Source of the DNA: Dastarcus helophoroides
Taxonomy: Eukaryota; Arthropoda; Insecta; Coleoptera; Bothrideridae
NCBI GenBank assembly: GCA_028583605.1
Contig: CM053329.1
Span: 17,770,455-17,834,454 of the forward strand
Length of the DNA stretch: 64,000 nt
Reading direction: 5' to 3'
The notes below the pieces were generated by a model. That model searched no databases. It was given only the letters and a program-made list of their open reading frames with translations, and was not told the origin of the DNA. Made by a program: the position numbers and the translations under genes. Shown piece after piece: positions 12,546 to 24,815 of this stretch. Position 1 is the stretch's first letter. Each line of letters starts with the position of its first letter.

Positions 12546-13560
12546 AAAACTTCTCGAAGTCGAATTTTCATGGAATTTACGAGAGAATGTTGAAATTATG
12601 CAGATTGAGATTTTGCAATGAAATTAAAAATATCGGAACATTCTCCCAAAAATTAAACATTTCGAAAAGTTCTGAAAAAAGCTGAAATTAAAAAAAAGAG
12701 TCAAAAACTGAAAAAGGTCAAAATTTCGATGGATTCGAGCTTTCAAAAAAGTTTAAATTTTCACATAAGAAAAATTTTTTAAAAGCCAAATTCTTCAAAA
12801 AATAAAATCAATTTTTTGAAACAGTCGAATTTTCATGGAATTTACGAGAGAATGTTGAAAATATGGAGATTGGGATTTTGCAATGACATTAAAAATATCG
12901 GAACATTCTCCCAAAAATTAAACATTTCGAAAAGTTCTGAAAAAAGCTGAAATTAAAAAAAAGAGTCAAAAACTGAAAAAGGTCAAAATTTCGATGGATT
13001 TAAGCTTTCAAAAAAGTTTAAATTTTCATGTAAGAAGAATTTCTTAAAAGCCAAATTTTCCAAAAAATAAAACCAATTTTTTAAAACAGTCGAATTTTCA
13101 TGGAATTTACGAGAGAATGTTGAAATTATGGAGATTGAGATTTTGCAATGACATTAAAAATATCGGAACATTCTCCCAAAAATTAAACATTTCGACAAGT
13201 CCTGAACACAGCTGAAATTAAAAAAAGAGTTAAAAACTGAAAAAGGTCAAAATTTCGATGGATTCGAGCTTTCAAAAAAGTTGAAATTTTCACGTAAGAA
13301 GAATTTTTTAAAAGCCAAATTCTCCAAAAAATAAAACCAATTTTTTAAAACAGTCGAATTTTCATGGAATTTACGAGAGAATGTTGAAATTATGGAGATT
13401 GGGATTTTGCAATGACATTCAAAATATCGGAACATTCTCCCAAAAATTAAACATTGTGCCAAGTTCTGAACAAAGCTGAAATTAAAAAAAAAGAGTCAAA
13501 AACTGATAAAGGTCAAAATTTCGGTGGATTCGAGCTTTCATAAGAGTCAAAATTTTAAGA
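12546..13560. repeat. Satellite B2, block 2 (about 264-bp units)
   Basis: This continues block 1. Landmarks lie at about 12,728, 12,993, 13,257 and 13,523 (264-266 bp apart). The units are very close to those of block 1, which supports one array split by the 11,742-12,545 segment. The 71-codon minus frame at 13,247-13,462 is repeat DNA, since near-identical frames occur in block 1. Confidence 0.9.
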
Positions 13561-14140
13561 GAAATCTTTATCTTTCTTTCTTTATCTTGAATAAAGGGCG
13601 ACATTTTCCAAAAAAAAAGTAAAATTCTTTTAAAAACTTACGAGTTCTCTGGAAGCCCAAAAACTGAGAGAAAAGCAAACATTTTTTTAAAAAGTCATAA
13701 TTTTGAAAAACTAAAAAGAAATTTGGGTAGAAGTTTTTAAAAAACTAATGAGGTAAAATTTTTTATCAAAGTCAATACTTTTAAAAGTGACATTTTTCCA
13801 AAATTTAAATTAATAAGAAATTAGAATTTCCATAAAAAGAAAATTTCGAAAAAGTTCGCATTTTAAAAAGAAAATTTTGAATGAGTCAAATTAAACTAAA
13901 GTCAAAAGGTTAGAAAATGTCGATATTCAAAAAAGTGTAAAAACTGGAAACTTTGCAACTTTCAAAAATAGTGAATATTGGCGCCATATAGAGTGCTAGT
14001 CTGCAGCTTGGAATAAATTCAGTAAATCAAAGACAAAGACGGAAATATGCTCGGATTAATATTTTAATTTTGGCTCTTTTAATGCAGGAAAATTTTATAC
14101 AGCTTGTCCCAAATTTAAGATATGATGTCATCGACGATTT
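13561..14140. other. AT-rich spacer, no gene seen
   Basis: AT-rich sequence passing at about 13,980 into low-copy text beginning GGCGCCATATAGAGTGCTAG. No frame or motif of note. Confidence 0.5.
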
Positions 14141-14290
14141 TCTGAAACGACAGCCCTAGTTTTTTCTTGATTATTCTTAAAGAGTATCTCTCTGAACATG
14201 ATAGCTTGGCTGTCGAAACGCGTTAGAGCAACCCTTGTTGTGTTTTTTAATCTTTCTTGGTTTCAGGGAACAAAGATTGTTTTAAAAATT
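14141..14290 (+). mobile_element. pLTR-like repeat copy, reverse orientation
   Basis: The copy reads AGTATCTCTCTGAACATGAT, stem GATAGC/GCTGTC, GAAACGCGTTAGAGCAACC, then TGTGTTTTTTAATCTTTCTT and GGTTTCAGGGAACAA. The hammerhead-like core is damaged: CTGAAGA has become CTGAACA, losing the invariant G8, so this copy should not cleave. Confidence 0.75.
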
Positions 14291-16200
14291 CTAAATTTTT
14301 AATTTTTTTTGGTCCCATTTTTCTAGTTTAACTTTAGAACAGAGTTTTCCGAAGTGTGGTGGGGGTATCCCCAGAAGTACAGGAAGAGTTTGGTGGGGGC
14401 GATGCCTTAGGCGGCCTCGAGTGACACAAAAATTAAAAATTAGTTGTTTGTATAAATGTAACAAAACTAACTTAATCAGCTTGCACAGCTTTTAGTCGTG
14501 CAAATTGCAGAATGATGTTTTGCTCAAATTCGTTGATACGTTCACCAGACAGACACACTTCATCATATATTAGTTAGGATGCAATTCTTTAACGAGGGGC
14601 ACTCAACGTCGGGAAAAATGATGGAAAGGGTACATAGATGTCGAAACAGTGTGGGAATGCCTCTAACTATATTGCCATAAATACTGTATTTACATATTAC
14701 TGCATTAAAGGGTATTTATGTTCTAATACCAAGATGTTTAAACTCTCAATAACAATATATTAAAAAATAAACAATTTTCATTCGAAATTTCTTCTTCTTT
14801 CAAATTTCCAACTTGAAACACTTTAATATATTTTCCTCAATTTCGATCGCAACTGAGAACCCCCAAGATATGTTTAATAGGCTTTAAGTGTTTTTAACAT
14901 TTAAGTTTTAATTCTTTATCATTTTTGGTATCAACCACTTGGCTTGTAAAGCTTGTCCGAATATTTTTGTGTAAAGCTATCCCTCCTCATTTTATCCCTA
15001 CTTTATTATTATGTAAACGCCTCCAAATACATCCAAAGCTACCCTCTGATGGCTAATACCGTCTATTTTGAGAGCTACTGAATGAGATTTATAAACTTTT
15101 CGTAATCTATATCTATAGACGAGTTGCCAGTTCTGAGAATATTTGCTGAAAGCGAGATGATTTCAGGGGCAACAAAGTGTAAATTTGTTTGCCATTGACG
15201 GGGCCCTGTCGGATTTGGCACAATGGGCTTATTAAGGCATTAAGGGTGTTAGTTAAAATTGTCAATGGTCGACATATACAACCCATATTTACAATATTTT
15301 TAGTGCTCTATTCCAGCTGCCACGCCGGGTGAAAATGGCGAATAACCAACCTGTCGGCATGGCCGAAGCAATAAATTTCGACTTTAGTTGAACACAGGTG
15401 CAGCCAGCAGAAGTTATGTTGCATTTTTATAAGGATGCTTATTCTCGAACAAAAAAAGACGAAATCGGTTTATAAGTTTATTCACATAGAATGTCTCTTA
15501 CGCTCCATGATCAAAGCGTGTTTTACGAGCGTCTGAAAAAATTCTGAATTTGCTCTACTGTGAATAAATTTTTCAGCTTTGGATGGGAATCGACTGAAGG
15601 CTGTTTCGTTAACTCTATCACATCTAATTTAGTTAACCTGTTCAGTATCGAGTTCGACTTATTTAAATTTTTAGATTAGATTAGATGTGCCTAACTAAAA
15701 AAAAAGTATAGAAACTGCCGTCAGAAGTGAAAACTTAAAACTAGAAAATAAAGAGTGCCTGTATGCAGCGTAGTTCGAACCCACACTAGCAACCAATTTA
15801 GAATGTTGAAAATATTTGAGAATTAATTCTATCAAATTGTCATACCATTTCATATTTGTGGTTTGGATGCTTGTTTCATATGGAACCCACGCTAGTGAAC
15901 AAGTCAGAATATTGGAAATATTCTAAAATAAATCCTGTCAAACTGAGGTTCCCTTTTTATATTTGTGGTTTGAGTGTTTATCGTCCTGTGGAAGCGAATC
16001 TGATATTTATTGTCAATAAAATAAACTTAACATTGATTTTATATATTGTACGTAATATGCTCCTTCTTATTAGTTCTGTCATTTGTCATCGGGAGCATAA
16101 AATGTCACATTTTACATTTTATTAATAATACCAACCTATATTTGATTTTAAAACATGTTCAAGCAAAGGTTTCACAAGCTTCCTAAATAGTATAATATAC
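14291..16200. other. Low-copy region without a recognisable gene
   Basis: The sequence is less repetitive and more balanced in composition than its surroundings. A diverged tandem duplication of about 105 bp is present (starts GAACCCACACTAGC at 15,777 and GAACCCACGCTAG at 15,882). A block at 15,717-15,745 (CAGAAGTGAAAACTTAAA core) recurs at 55.8 kb. An 89-codon plus frame (15,856-16,125) lies partly across the duplication, has no recognisable domain, and I do not call it a gene. Confidence 0.5.
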
Positions 16201-17200
16201 TAGTTAATCTTAGAGCATGTTGGTAACGCGTGATGGTCACGCGCGATTGTCATGCGCAATAATAAGGTGATCCCATATTCAAAATCGTTCAAAGCCTCCA
16301 AAAAAGTTTTTACTTCGAAAAGTAGAATTCTTTTGAGTCAAGTAAACATGTCGGGAGGAAAGTTAAAATTTTGAGACTTTAGATATTTTCGAAAATCAAA
16401 CAGTTTTAGAATTGAAATACAGAACTTGTCCCCTGAAACCAAGAAAGACCAAAAAAAAAGTTTTAAGAATATTTATGAAAAATTGAAAGTTTCAAAATAT
16501 TAAACTTGAGAAACTTTCCCAACTTTTTACTTAAATCTTGGTTTTGAAAGTCGAAATTTTGTACCAAAAGCAAATTCTGGGATTTGTTACGTAGATACAT
16601 TTTAAAATTTTGAAAAAATGACAATGGTTTTTCAGAAGGAGTTTAAATTTCGAGTTAGTCAAAATTTTGAAAAAACAAATTAAATTTATTTCGACTTTTT
16701 TTTTAGAAATTTGGTTTGAAAGGAGATTATAAGAACAAAGCCGAGATTTTTTTATATAAATTTCGAAATTTCGAGAACTGAAATTTTTTAGAAACAGAAA
16801 ATTTTAAATCAGTCAAAACTCTTAAAATCAAACCAAATTTATTATTAAAAATAGTTGAAAATTTCTACTCTAATCTCAAAACTTCGGTTTTTTTAAATTC
16901 AACATTTTGAAATTTTGTTCCAAATGTCGACTATTCTATTATCAAAATTCGTAATTTGAAATTTCAGTTTTTAGCTTTTTTATGTCCAATTTAAATTCGA
17001 AATTCGAAGTTCGCCAAAGAAGTTATTTTCGAAAAATTCAAAACTTCTGCAAAAAATATGTATATCTAGTTACGAAATTTCGGAAAATGAATATGAAATT
17101 ACAGTTTTAGAAAATTTTGAAAAAAAACCCAAAATTTGAAAAAAATTCTCTCTATTAACAAAAACTCTCAAATTTTTGATTTTTCCTAGAAATATTCAAA
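16201..17200. other. AT-rich spacer with a pLTR-like fragment
   Basis: A short forward pLTR-like fragment lies at about 16,424-16,462 (AACTTGTCCCCTGAAACCAA, then AAAGACC). The rest is AT-rich with AAAATTTCGA-type words. Positions 16,215-16,260 contain several CGCG/GCGC words that stand out from the background but form no feature I can name. Confidence 0.5.
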
Positions 17201-17204
17201 TTCA

Positions 17205-17548
17205 AAATACAGAACTTGTCCCCTGAAACCAAGAAAGATTAAAAAACACAACAAATGTTGCTCTAACGCGTCTCGACAGCCAAGCTGTCATCTTCAGAGA
17301 GAAACTAGAGCAACCATTGTTGTGTTTTTTAACTTTTCTTGGTTTCAGGGGACAAGTTCTGTGTTTCAATTTTTGAAGATAACCAATCTCGATACCAATA
17401 ACGATCTTCTCTTTGAAGATGACATCTTGGCTGTCGAAACGCGTTAGAGCAACCTTTGTTGTGTTTTTTAATTTTGCTTGGTTTCAGGGGACAAGTTCTG
17501 TGTTTCAATTTTTGAAGATAACCAAGGACCAGTCCGTTGCATCAAATC
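17205..17548. mobile_element. Composite of three pLTR-like copies, one forward and two reverse
   Basis: A forward copy (17,210-17,305) is followed by a partial reverse copy (about 17,306-17,395) and a longer reverse copy (about 17,405-17,545) ending AACCAAGGACCAGTCCG. The forward copy carries GAGA instead of GAAA in the ribozyme-like core. The second reverse copy has TTGAAGA in place of CTGAAGA. Both should be inactive. This composite lies just beyond the 3' end of the endonuclease relic at 17,676-18,194. Confidence 0.75.
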
Positions 17549-17675
17549 AAAAGAGAAACTAACATCTAATCTTAAAATTAAACCTTATATACTAAGAATA
17601 TTCTCTTCGTGCGTGATCGGCCGCACCCGAACGCGCATGCGCATCCAATCATACACGTCGTTGTGTCACAATTCC

Positions 17676-18194
17676 TTATCTATCGACCTTAACTATTTTT
17701 AACAGAGATGAATGGCCTAAAGGTCCAACGCAACCATTTACAAGGTTGTTTCCAGCCTTAGGGATGGCTAAGCTTTCACATGCATTTAACATATAATTCT
17801 TATTAACTACTCTTAACAATTTAATATTATTATCTATCCTATGATCTAATTCAAAGGCATGTCGAGCCACACTTGACTTTTCAGTCCTTCCTTACCTCAA
17901 ATGAGCCAAATGTTCCTTCAGTCGGATTTTAAGAGATCGTCTAGTTTGCCCGACATACTTTTGAGGACAATCCCTACATGAAATTTGGTAAATATCAGAC
18001 TTATCTGTTTGCTCTACTTTATCCTTTAAACTACCCAAAAGCGAATTTAATTTTCCGTTAGAAGTATAAATAACCCGAAAGCCCTGGTTTCGTAAAATGT
18101 CACCCAAACCCTGCGTGAGCGAGGGTTCAAATGGAAATGAGACGAATTTAAAGTTTTTGTTTTCATCAGCTCGAAAAGTTGTAGTATTCACCAA
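17676..18194 (-). pseudogene. Penelope-like element GIY-YIG endonuclease domain, broken
   Basis: In Penelope-like retroelements a reverse transcriptase is followed by a C-terminal GIY-YIG endonuclease that nicks the target DNA. Here about 172 codons in one frame cover the linker and endonuclease. Residues 67-71 are DIYQI (GIY position), a Cys pair follows (C73, C76), then KYVGQT at 79-84 (YIG position), RSLKIRLKEH at 86-95, and after a break ARHAFELDHRID (residues 110-121), a typical downstream block. An in-frame TAA replaces residue 101, splitting an otherwise continuous frame. The reverse transcriptase is missing: the frame meets a stop just upstream and at 18,236 the DNA becomes a pLTR-like edge. 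This is a 5'-truncated dead copy. The family call is firm; the subfamily is not determined. Confidence 0.85.
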
Positions 18195-18235
18195 TTCACA
18201 TTTAAATGTTTACTTTTTTTCCTTATTAATAATTT

Positions 18236-18285
18236 TTCTGTATTTCAATTTTTGAAGATAACCAAGGACCAGTCCATTCATCAAT
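18236..18285 (+). mobile_element. pLTR-like edge fragment beside the endonuclease relic
   Basis: The fragment reads CTGTATTTCAATTTTTGAAG then ATAACCAAGGACCAGTCC, the outer end of a reverse pLTR-like copy. With the composite at 17.2-17.55 kb it brackets the endonuclease relic, and both read forward on the minus strand. This is the best physical link between this repeat family and a Penelope-like element. Confidence 0.7.
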
Positions 18286-18940
18286 ATTCAAATTGGGGAA
18301 AAAATTCATAAAAAGTTAGGTATACAAATAACAACATTTTGCAGGGAAAATTAGAATTTCAAAAGAAGCTGACATTGTTAACATAAACTGTTTCTGGAAA
18401 GTTCGAAGCTTTGAAGAAAATTCAGAGCAAATATGTTAAAATTTTTTTCCAAATTTTTGGTTTTTTAAGAACTCCAGTTCAATCTTGAAATTTGTTATTT
18501 TCATTTTAAAAGAAAACAGTCTAAAACAGGGGTCAATTAAGACGATGTGGACTCCGGCCCACTAGGTAAATGCATAAATATAGATTTTTTTTTTAAATTT
18601 CTGCTTTTCTTAAAACCTGAAATAATTCGATTCGAAAAGTTTCCTCGAAATCTTAAAACTTCAGAAGAAATCAAAATTTAAGGAAGGTTTTTATTAATTA
18701 AATTATTTTTTCCAAACTTTGATTTGATTTTGAGAATGTAGAAATTCTTCTAAAATCGTTGATTGATTTTTTTTTTCGAAATTTGTATTTCGATTTCTAA
18801 AACTGGACTTTTTTTAGTATTTTGAAGATTAAACTAAGAGTCTTGTAGAGCTTGAAAATGAAATTTGGAGAAAAAAAATAATAAATTTGGCGAAAATACT
18901 GGAAAGTTCCTCCAATTGTTAAATTTATTTTTTCAAATTA
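18286..18940. other. AT-rich spacer, no gene seen
   Basis: AT-rich sequence with one less AT-rich patch at about 18,530-18,570 (GACGATGTGGACTCCGGCCC). No frame or structure of note. Confidence 0.5.
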
Positions 18941-21900
18941 ACCACTGAGGCAATTTAGCAGATAAAGAGTCATTTTTTCTTTTATATTATGTTTTGCGAG
19001 GGAAACATCGAGTTTGATATTAATTGAACATTTTGATCTTAATGTCCAGATTTGATATTGAAATTTTTTAGAGAGCATGGTGCTTACGTGGTATGTTAAC
19101 CATACCAAAGACCAAACACATCTGATGTGCAAGTGACAAAAAAAGGGGGCAAAAGAATGCAAGCAATGAAAAAAGTGCCCTTTTGCATCCTGACAACTCG
19201 CCATGTTAGTCACATCAAAGACTAAACCCCTCTGTAAAGAGTGTAAAATTAAAAACTAAGATTCAAGACAGAAGACCACAGTAGCTTACGATTAGTATAC
19301 CATACCAGAGAAGAAACCTTACTGAAATAAAAGTGGAGCAAAAAAAAGAAAAGCGAAATAATGCAGGCAGTGTGATAGAGCATAACTCAGTAACAAGAAA
19401 GGGAACTTCCAAAAAGAAAATTGCACTAAATACAAGACAGACTGATGTGCAAGTGACACAAAAAGGGGGCAAAAGAATGCAAGCAATGGAAAAAGTGCCT
19501 TTTTGCATCCTGGCAACTCGCTATGTTAGCCACATCAAAGACTAAACTCCTCTGTACATGTAGTATGAAATTAAAAATTAAGACTCAAGACAGAAGACCA
19601 TGGTAGCTTACGATTAGTATGCCATACCAGAGGAGAAACCCTACTAAAGTAAAAGTGGAACAAAAAAGGAAAAGCAAAGTAATGCAGGCAGTGTGATAGA
19701 GCATGATACCTCAGTAACAAGGAAGGCAACTTCCAAAAAGAAAATTGCACTAAATACAAGACAGACTGATGTTCAAGTGACACAAAAAGGGGGCAAAAGA
19801 ATGCAAGCAATGGAAAAAGTGCCTTTTTGCATCCTGGCAACTCGCTATGTTAGTCACATCAAAGACCAAACTCCTTTGTAAAGAGTATGAAATTAAAAAT
19901 TTAAATTCAAGGCAGAAGACCATGGTAGCTTACGATTAGTATGCCATACCAGAGGAGAAATCCTACTGAAGTAAAAGTGGAACAAAAAAGGAAAAGCGCA
20001 ATAATGCAGGCAGTGTGATAGAGCATGATACCTCAGTAACAAGGAAGGCAACTTCCAAAAAGAAAATTGCACTAAATACAAGACAGACTGATGTGCAAAT
20101 GACACAAAAAGGGGGCAAAAGAATGCAAGCAATGGAAAAAGTGCCATTTTGCATCCTGGCAACTCGCTATGTTAGCCACATCAAAGATTAAACTCCTCTG
20201 TAAAGAGTATGAAATTAAAAACCAAGATTCAAGACAGAAGACCACGGTAGCTTACGATTAGTATGCCATACCAGAGCAGAAACCCTACTGAAGTTAAAGT
20301 GGAACAAAAAAGGAAAAGCCAAGTAATGCAGGCAGTGTGATAGAGCATGATAATTCAGTAACAAGAATGGAATCTATCAAAAAGAAAATTGCACTAAATA
20401 CAAGATAGACTGATGTGCAAGTGACCCAAAAAGCGGGCCAAAGAATGCAAGCAATGGAAAAAGTGCCTTTTTGCATCCTGGTAACTCGCTATGTTAGTCA
20501 CATCAAAGACTAAACTCCTCTGTAATGAGTATGAAATTAAAAATTTAAATTTAAGACAGAAGGCCATGGTAGCTTACGATTAGTATGCCATACCAGAGGA
20601 GAAACCCTACTGAAGTAAAAGTGGAACAAAAAGGGAGAAGCGAGATGATGCAAGCAGTATGGTAGAGCATGATAACTCAGCAACAAGGAAGGAAACTTCC
20701 AAAAAGAAAATTGCATTAAATACAAGACAATAAAAATTGGAAGAGCGCAGTATGTCAACCATATCCAAAGTGAAATTCTTTTTATCATCAAAGAACTACT
20801 AAAAATGTTTAACGTTTGGCCTACCATCGTAGGAAGTTTTTTCACGAGCAAAAAAAAACCATTTTTAAGAAAAACAAAGATTAGAGACAAAATACCATAG
20901 TATGTCAATCATACCAGACGAGAAAGCCCACTGAAGTAAAAGTGGAACAAAAAAAGAGAAGCGAAATGATGCAAGCAGTATGGTAGAGCATGATAACTCA
21001 GCAACAAGGAAGGAAACTTCCAAAAGGAAAATTGCACCAAATACAAGACAGTCAAAATTGGAAGAGCGCAGTATGTCAACCATATCTAAAGTAAAATTCT
21101 TTTTATCATCAAAGAACTACTAAAAATGTTTAACGTTTGGCCTACCATCGTAGCAAGTTTTTTCAGGAGCAAGAAAAAAACCAATTTTAAGAAAAACACA
21201 GATCAAAGACAAAAGACCAGAGTATGTCAATCATACCAGACGAGAAAGCTCACTGAAGTAAAAGTGGAACAAAAAAGGAGAAGCGAAATGATGCAAGCAG
21301 TATGGTAGAGCATGATAACTCAGCAACAAGGAAGGAAACTTCCAAAAGGAAAATTGCACCAAATACAAGACAGTCAAAATTGGAAGAGCGCACTATGTCA
21401 ACCATATCCAAAGTGAAATTCTTTTTATCATCAAAGAACTATTAAAAATGTTTAACGTTTGGCCTACCATCGTGGGAAGTTTCTTCAGGAGCAAGAAAAA
21501 GAACCAATTTTAAGAAAAACACAGATTACAGACAAACGATCATAGTATGTCAATCATACTATACGAGAAAGCCCACGGAAGTAAAAGTGGAACAAAAAAG
21601 GAGAAGCGAAATGATGCAAGCAGTATGGTAGAGCATGATAACTCAGCAACAAGAAAGGAAACTTTCAAAAGGAAAATTGCACCAAATACAAGACAGTCAA
21701 AATTGGAAGAGCGCAGTATGTCAACCATATTTAAAGAGAAATTCTTTTTATCATCAAAGAACTACTAAAAATGTTTAACGGTTGGCCTACCATCGTAGGA
21801 AGTTTTCTCAGGAGCAAGAAAAAAAACAATTTTAAGAAAAACAGAGATTAAAGACAAAAGACCATAGTATGTCAATCACACCAGACGAGAAAGCCCACTA

Positions 21901-23632
21901 AAGTAAAAGTGGAACAAAAAAGGTGAAGCGAAATGATGCAAGCAGTATGGTAGAGCACGATAACTCAGCAACAAGGAAGGAAACTTCCAAAAGGAAAATT
22001 GCACCAAATACAAGACAGTCAAAATTGGAAGAGCGCAGTATGTCAACCATATCCAAAGTGAAATTCTTTTTATCATCAAAGAACTACTAAAAATGTTTAA
22101 CGTTTGGCCTACCATCGTAGGAAGTTTCTCCAGGAGCAAGAAAAAAACCAATTTTAAGAAAAACACAGATTCAGAAGACCATAGTAACTTAGTATGTCAA
22201 TCACACTAGACGAGAAAGCCTTCTAAAATGAAAATTGCAGAAAAGACAAGTGAATCAAAATGGCAATAGCACGGTATGTCCACCATATCAAAGGCGAGAC
22301 TTTCTGGGTTGGTAATTAAAGAATTACTAAACATGTTTAACGACTGGTTCATCATTGCAGGAAACTTTCCCAGGAACAAGTAACAAATCAAATTCAAGAG
22401 AGAAATGAAAAACAAAGGTTCAAGACAAAGACCATTGTAACTTGGTATGTCAACCATACCAGATGAGAAACCCTTCTGAAGTAAAAATAAGAAAAGTAGA
22501 TGCGAAAGGATGCAGTCTGTATGAAAGAGCACGTTAACTCAGTAACGAAAGAGGAAACTCTTCTAAAATGAAAATTGCAGAAAAGACAAGTGAATCAAAA
22601 TGGCAATAGCACGGTATGTCCACCATATCAAAGGCGAGACTTTCTGGGTTGGTAATCAAAGAATTACTAAAAATGTTTAACGACTGGTTCATCATTACAG
22701 GAAACTTCCCCAGGAACAAGTAACAAATCAAATTCAAGAGAGAAATGAAAAACAAAGGTTCAAGACAAAGACCATGGCAACTTAGTATGTCAACCATATC
22801 AGATGAGAAACCCTTCTGAAGTAAAAATAAAAAAAGAAGATGCGAAACGATGCAGTCACTATGAAAGAGCACGTTAACTCGGTAACGAAAGAGGAGACTC
22901 TTCCAAAATGAAAATTGCAGAAAAGACAAGTGAGTCAAAATGGGAGTAGCACGGTATGTCCACCATACCAAAGGCGAGAGACTCATTTGGTTGGTAATCA
23001 AAGAATTACTAAAAATGATTAACGACTGGTTCATCATTGCAGGAAACTTTCCCAGGAACAAGTAACAAATCAAATTCAAGAGAAAAATAAAAAACAAAGA
23101 TTCAAGGCAAAGGCGCATGGTAACTTAGTATGTGAACCATACCAAAGTAGAAACTCATCCGAATTAAAAGTTGGGCATACAAAGGAGCAGAGAAAGGATG
23201 CAGTCAGTTTGAAGGCACGGTAACTCAGTAACGAAAAATGAAACTCTTGTAAAATGAAAATTATAGAAAGGACAAGTGAGTCAAAATGGGAATACCACTA
23301 TGTATGTCCACCATAAAACTCCTTTAATTATCAAAGAAGGATAAAAAGTGTTTGACGTTTGGCCCACCATCGTATGAAGTTTAAGAACAAGCAAAAAAAC
23401 TAAATTTAGAACAGAAATGAAAAACACTGATACCAGATAACAGACCATGGTAAGTTGATATGTCAACCGTACCAGATGAGAAACCATTCTGAAGTAGAAT
23501 TGGAATATAAAAAAAAAGAAGCAAAAGGATCCAGTGGCACGGTAACTTAGTAACGAAAGTGGAAACTCTTCCAAAATGAAAACTGAAGAAAAGACAAGTG
23601 ATTCAACATGGGAGTAGTATGGTATGTCCACC
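18941..23632. repeat. Satellite C, 322-bp to about 340-bp units in three subfamilies
   Basis: The first subfamily (GTAGCTTACGATTAGTAT at 19,281, 19,603, 19,925, 20,247 and 20,569) has a constant 322-bp spacing. The second (CATAGTATGTCAATCA, about 20.9-22.2 kb) keeps about 322 bp. The third (22.2-23.6 kb, with GGTATGTCCACCATA) has units of about 328-344 bp and one shorter interval. All share AAAATTGCA and GAAAC.TTCCAAAA blocks. The many minus-strand open frames of 60-194 codons here repeat one another because the DNA repeats; I do not call them genes. Confidence 0.92.
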
Positions 23633-24667
23633 GCTATGGAAAAACATGGTGAGGCTATGATTGCGGTATTGGATATCTCAAAGGCTTTCGACAGAGCCTG
23701 GCACCGATCTCTTCTCGCCAAATTAACATCTTATGGTCTTCCTCCTGGACTCTGCCATTTGATATCCAATTTTCTCGCTGACAGATCCCTTTTTGGTCGC
23801 CATCGATGGCATCTTATCCGAGACATTTGACGCAGGGGTACCCCAGGGGTCTGTTCTGTCTCCTACTGTATTTTTGTTACACATAAACGATCTCTTAGCT
23901 TCAACTTCCAATTCTACATACAGCTACGCAGATGATAGTAACCTTGTGTCATCTTTTTTCTCCGACCAACCATTATCTATCGCTGCTTCGGATCGACTAA
24001 GGGAACAGCAGATGCAGATGATTAATCGGTATCTCGAAATCATTCTGGAATGGGGTAAGAACAATTTGGTCGACCTCAACGCTTCGAAAACTCAGACCGC
24101 GGTTTTCTCTAAGAAAACATCAAGAGATAATGCAACAAACATACTAATGGATGGTAAAATCCTTCCGATGGGATCTAATCTATCTATCCTAGGAGTGAAT
24201 GCGAGCACTAACTTCTCTTGGGACGATCATGTGCGCGCCATTGCCAAATCCGCGTATCAGAAGCTAGGCTTTTTTTTAGAGCTAAAAAGTACTTCACATC
24301 TCATCAGCTATTAACACTATACGAAGCTCAAGTGGGGCCAACACTAGCCAATCCTGTTCTTATGTTTGGAGTTCAGCCCCAAAACACACTTTAGCTCTCT
24401 TGGATTCAATTCAAATAAGAGCGATTCGCCTAATTGATGACGAGAGTTTAACTGATTCTCTCGAATGCAAAAAGAATGCAACCTAGACTACAAATTCATG
24501 CAGCCCTCCAGGCGGCGTGTATAGTGAATCATAGGTAGCTGAATTACCAACAGTTGAAACACTGCCACCTAGCGAAGCGGTTGCTCTCTAGGAGAGTTCC
24601 CAGAAGACAAGGATTCTATAACGCACAGACTAATAGGTTTGAACATTTATTAGATTCGAAGTTTGGA

Positions 24668-24710
24668 AACCAAATACCGGTTTCGATCTTGTTAGATCTA
24701 GTCAGTTTGA
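24668..24710 (-). ncRNA. Decayed hammerhead ribozyme in the left arm
   Basis: This is the minus-strand counterpart of the ribozyme at 24,769. It keeps stem II GATCT/AGATC, the GAAA box and the ACCGGT palindrome, but the core reads CTGACTA instead of CTGACGA. The invariant G8 (complement of position 24,700) is lost, so cleavage is not expected. Confidence 0.75.
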
Positions 24711-24768
24711 CGCCTGTGAATGTTTTAGTACTTACTTGTCGGAACATTTATTAGCATTCGAGTTGGAT

Positions 24769-24815
24769 ATACCAAACTGACGAGATCTAAGAAGATCGAA
24801 ACCGGTATTTGGTGT
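24769..24815 (+). ncRNA. Hammerhead self-cleaving ribozyme, apparently intact
   Basis: All parts of the hammerhead consensus are present in order. Stem I strand TATACCAAA is followed by core CTGACGA (24,777-24,783). Stem II is GATCT, loop AAGA, AGATC (24,784-24,797). GAAA follows (24,798-24,801), then palindromic stem III ACCGGT (24,801-24,806), then the residue before cleavage, A24,807. The returning stem I strand, TTTGGTGT, pairs over 8 bp including one T-G. The very short self-complementary stem III is typical of retroelement hammerheads thought to work as dimers. Stem I can extend outward: GAACATTTATTAG (from about 24,742) pairs with CTAATAAATGTTC (to about 24,845). Predicted cleavage is after 24,807. 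Confidence 0.88.

Noticed and set aside
22206..23721. Minus-strand frames up to 194 codons, leucine- and phenylalanine-rich, membrane-like
   Set aside because: The same peptide recurs at each satellite C unit and breaks at unit edges; hydrophobicity comes from T-rich codons in AT-rich DNA.
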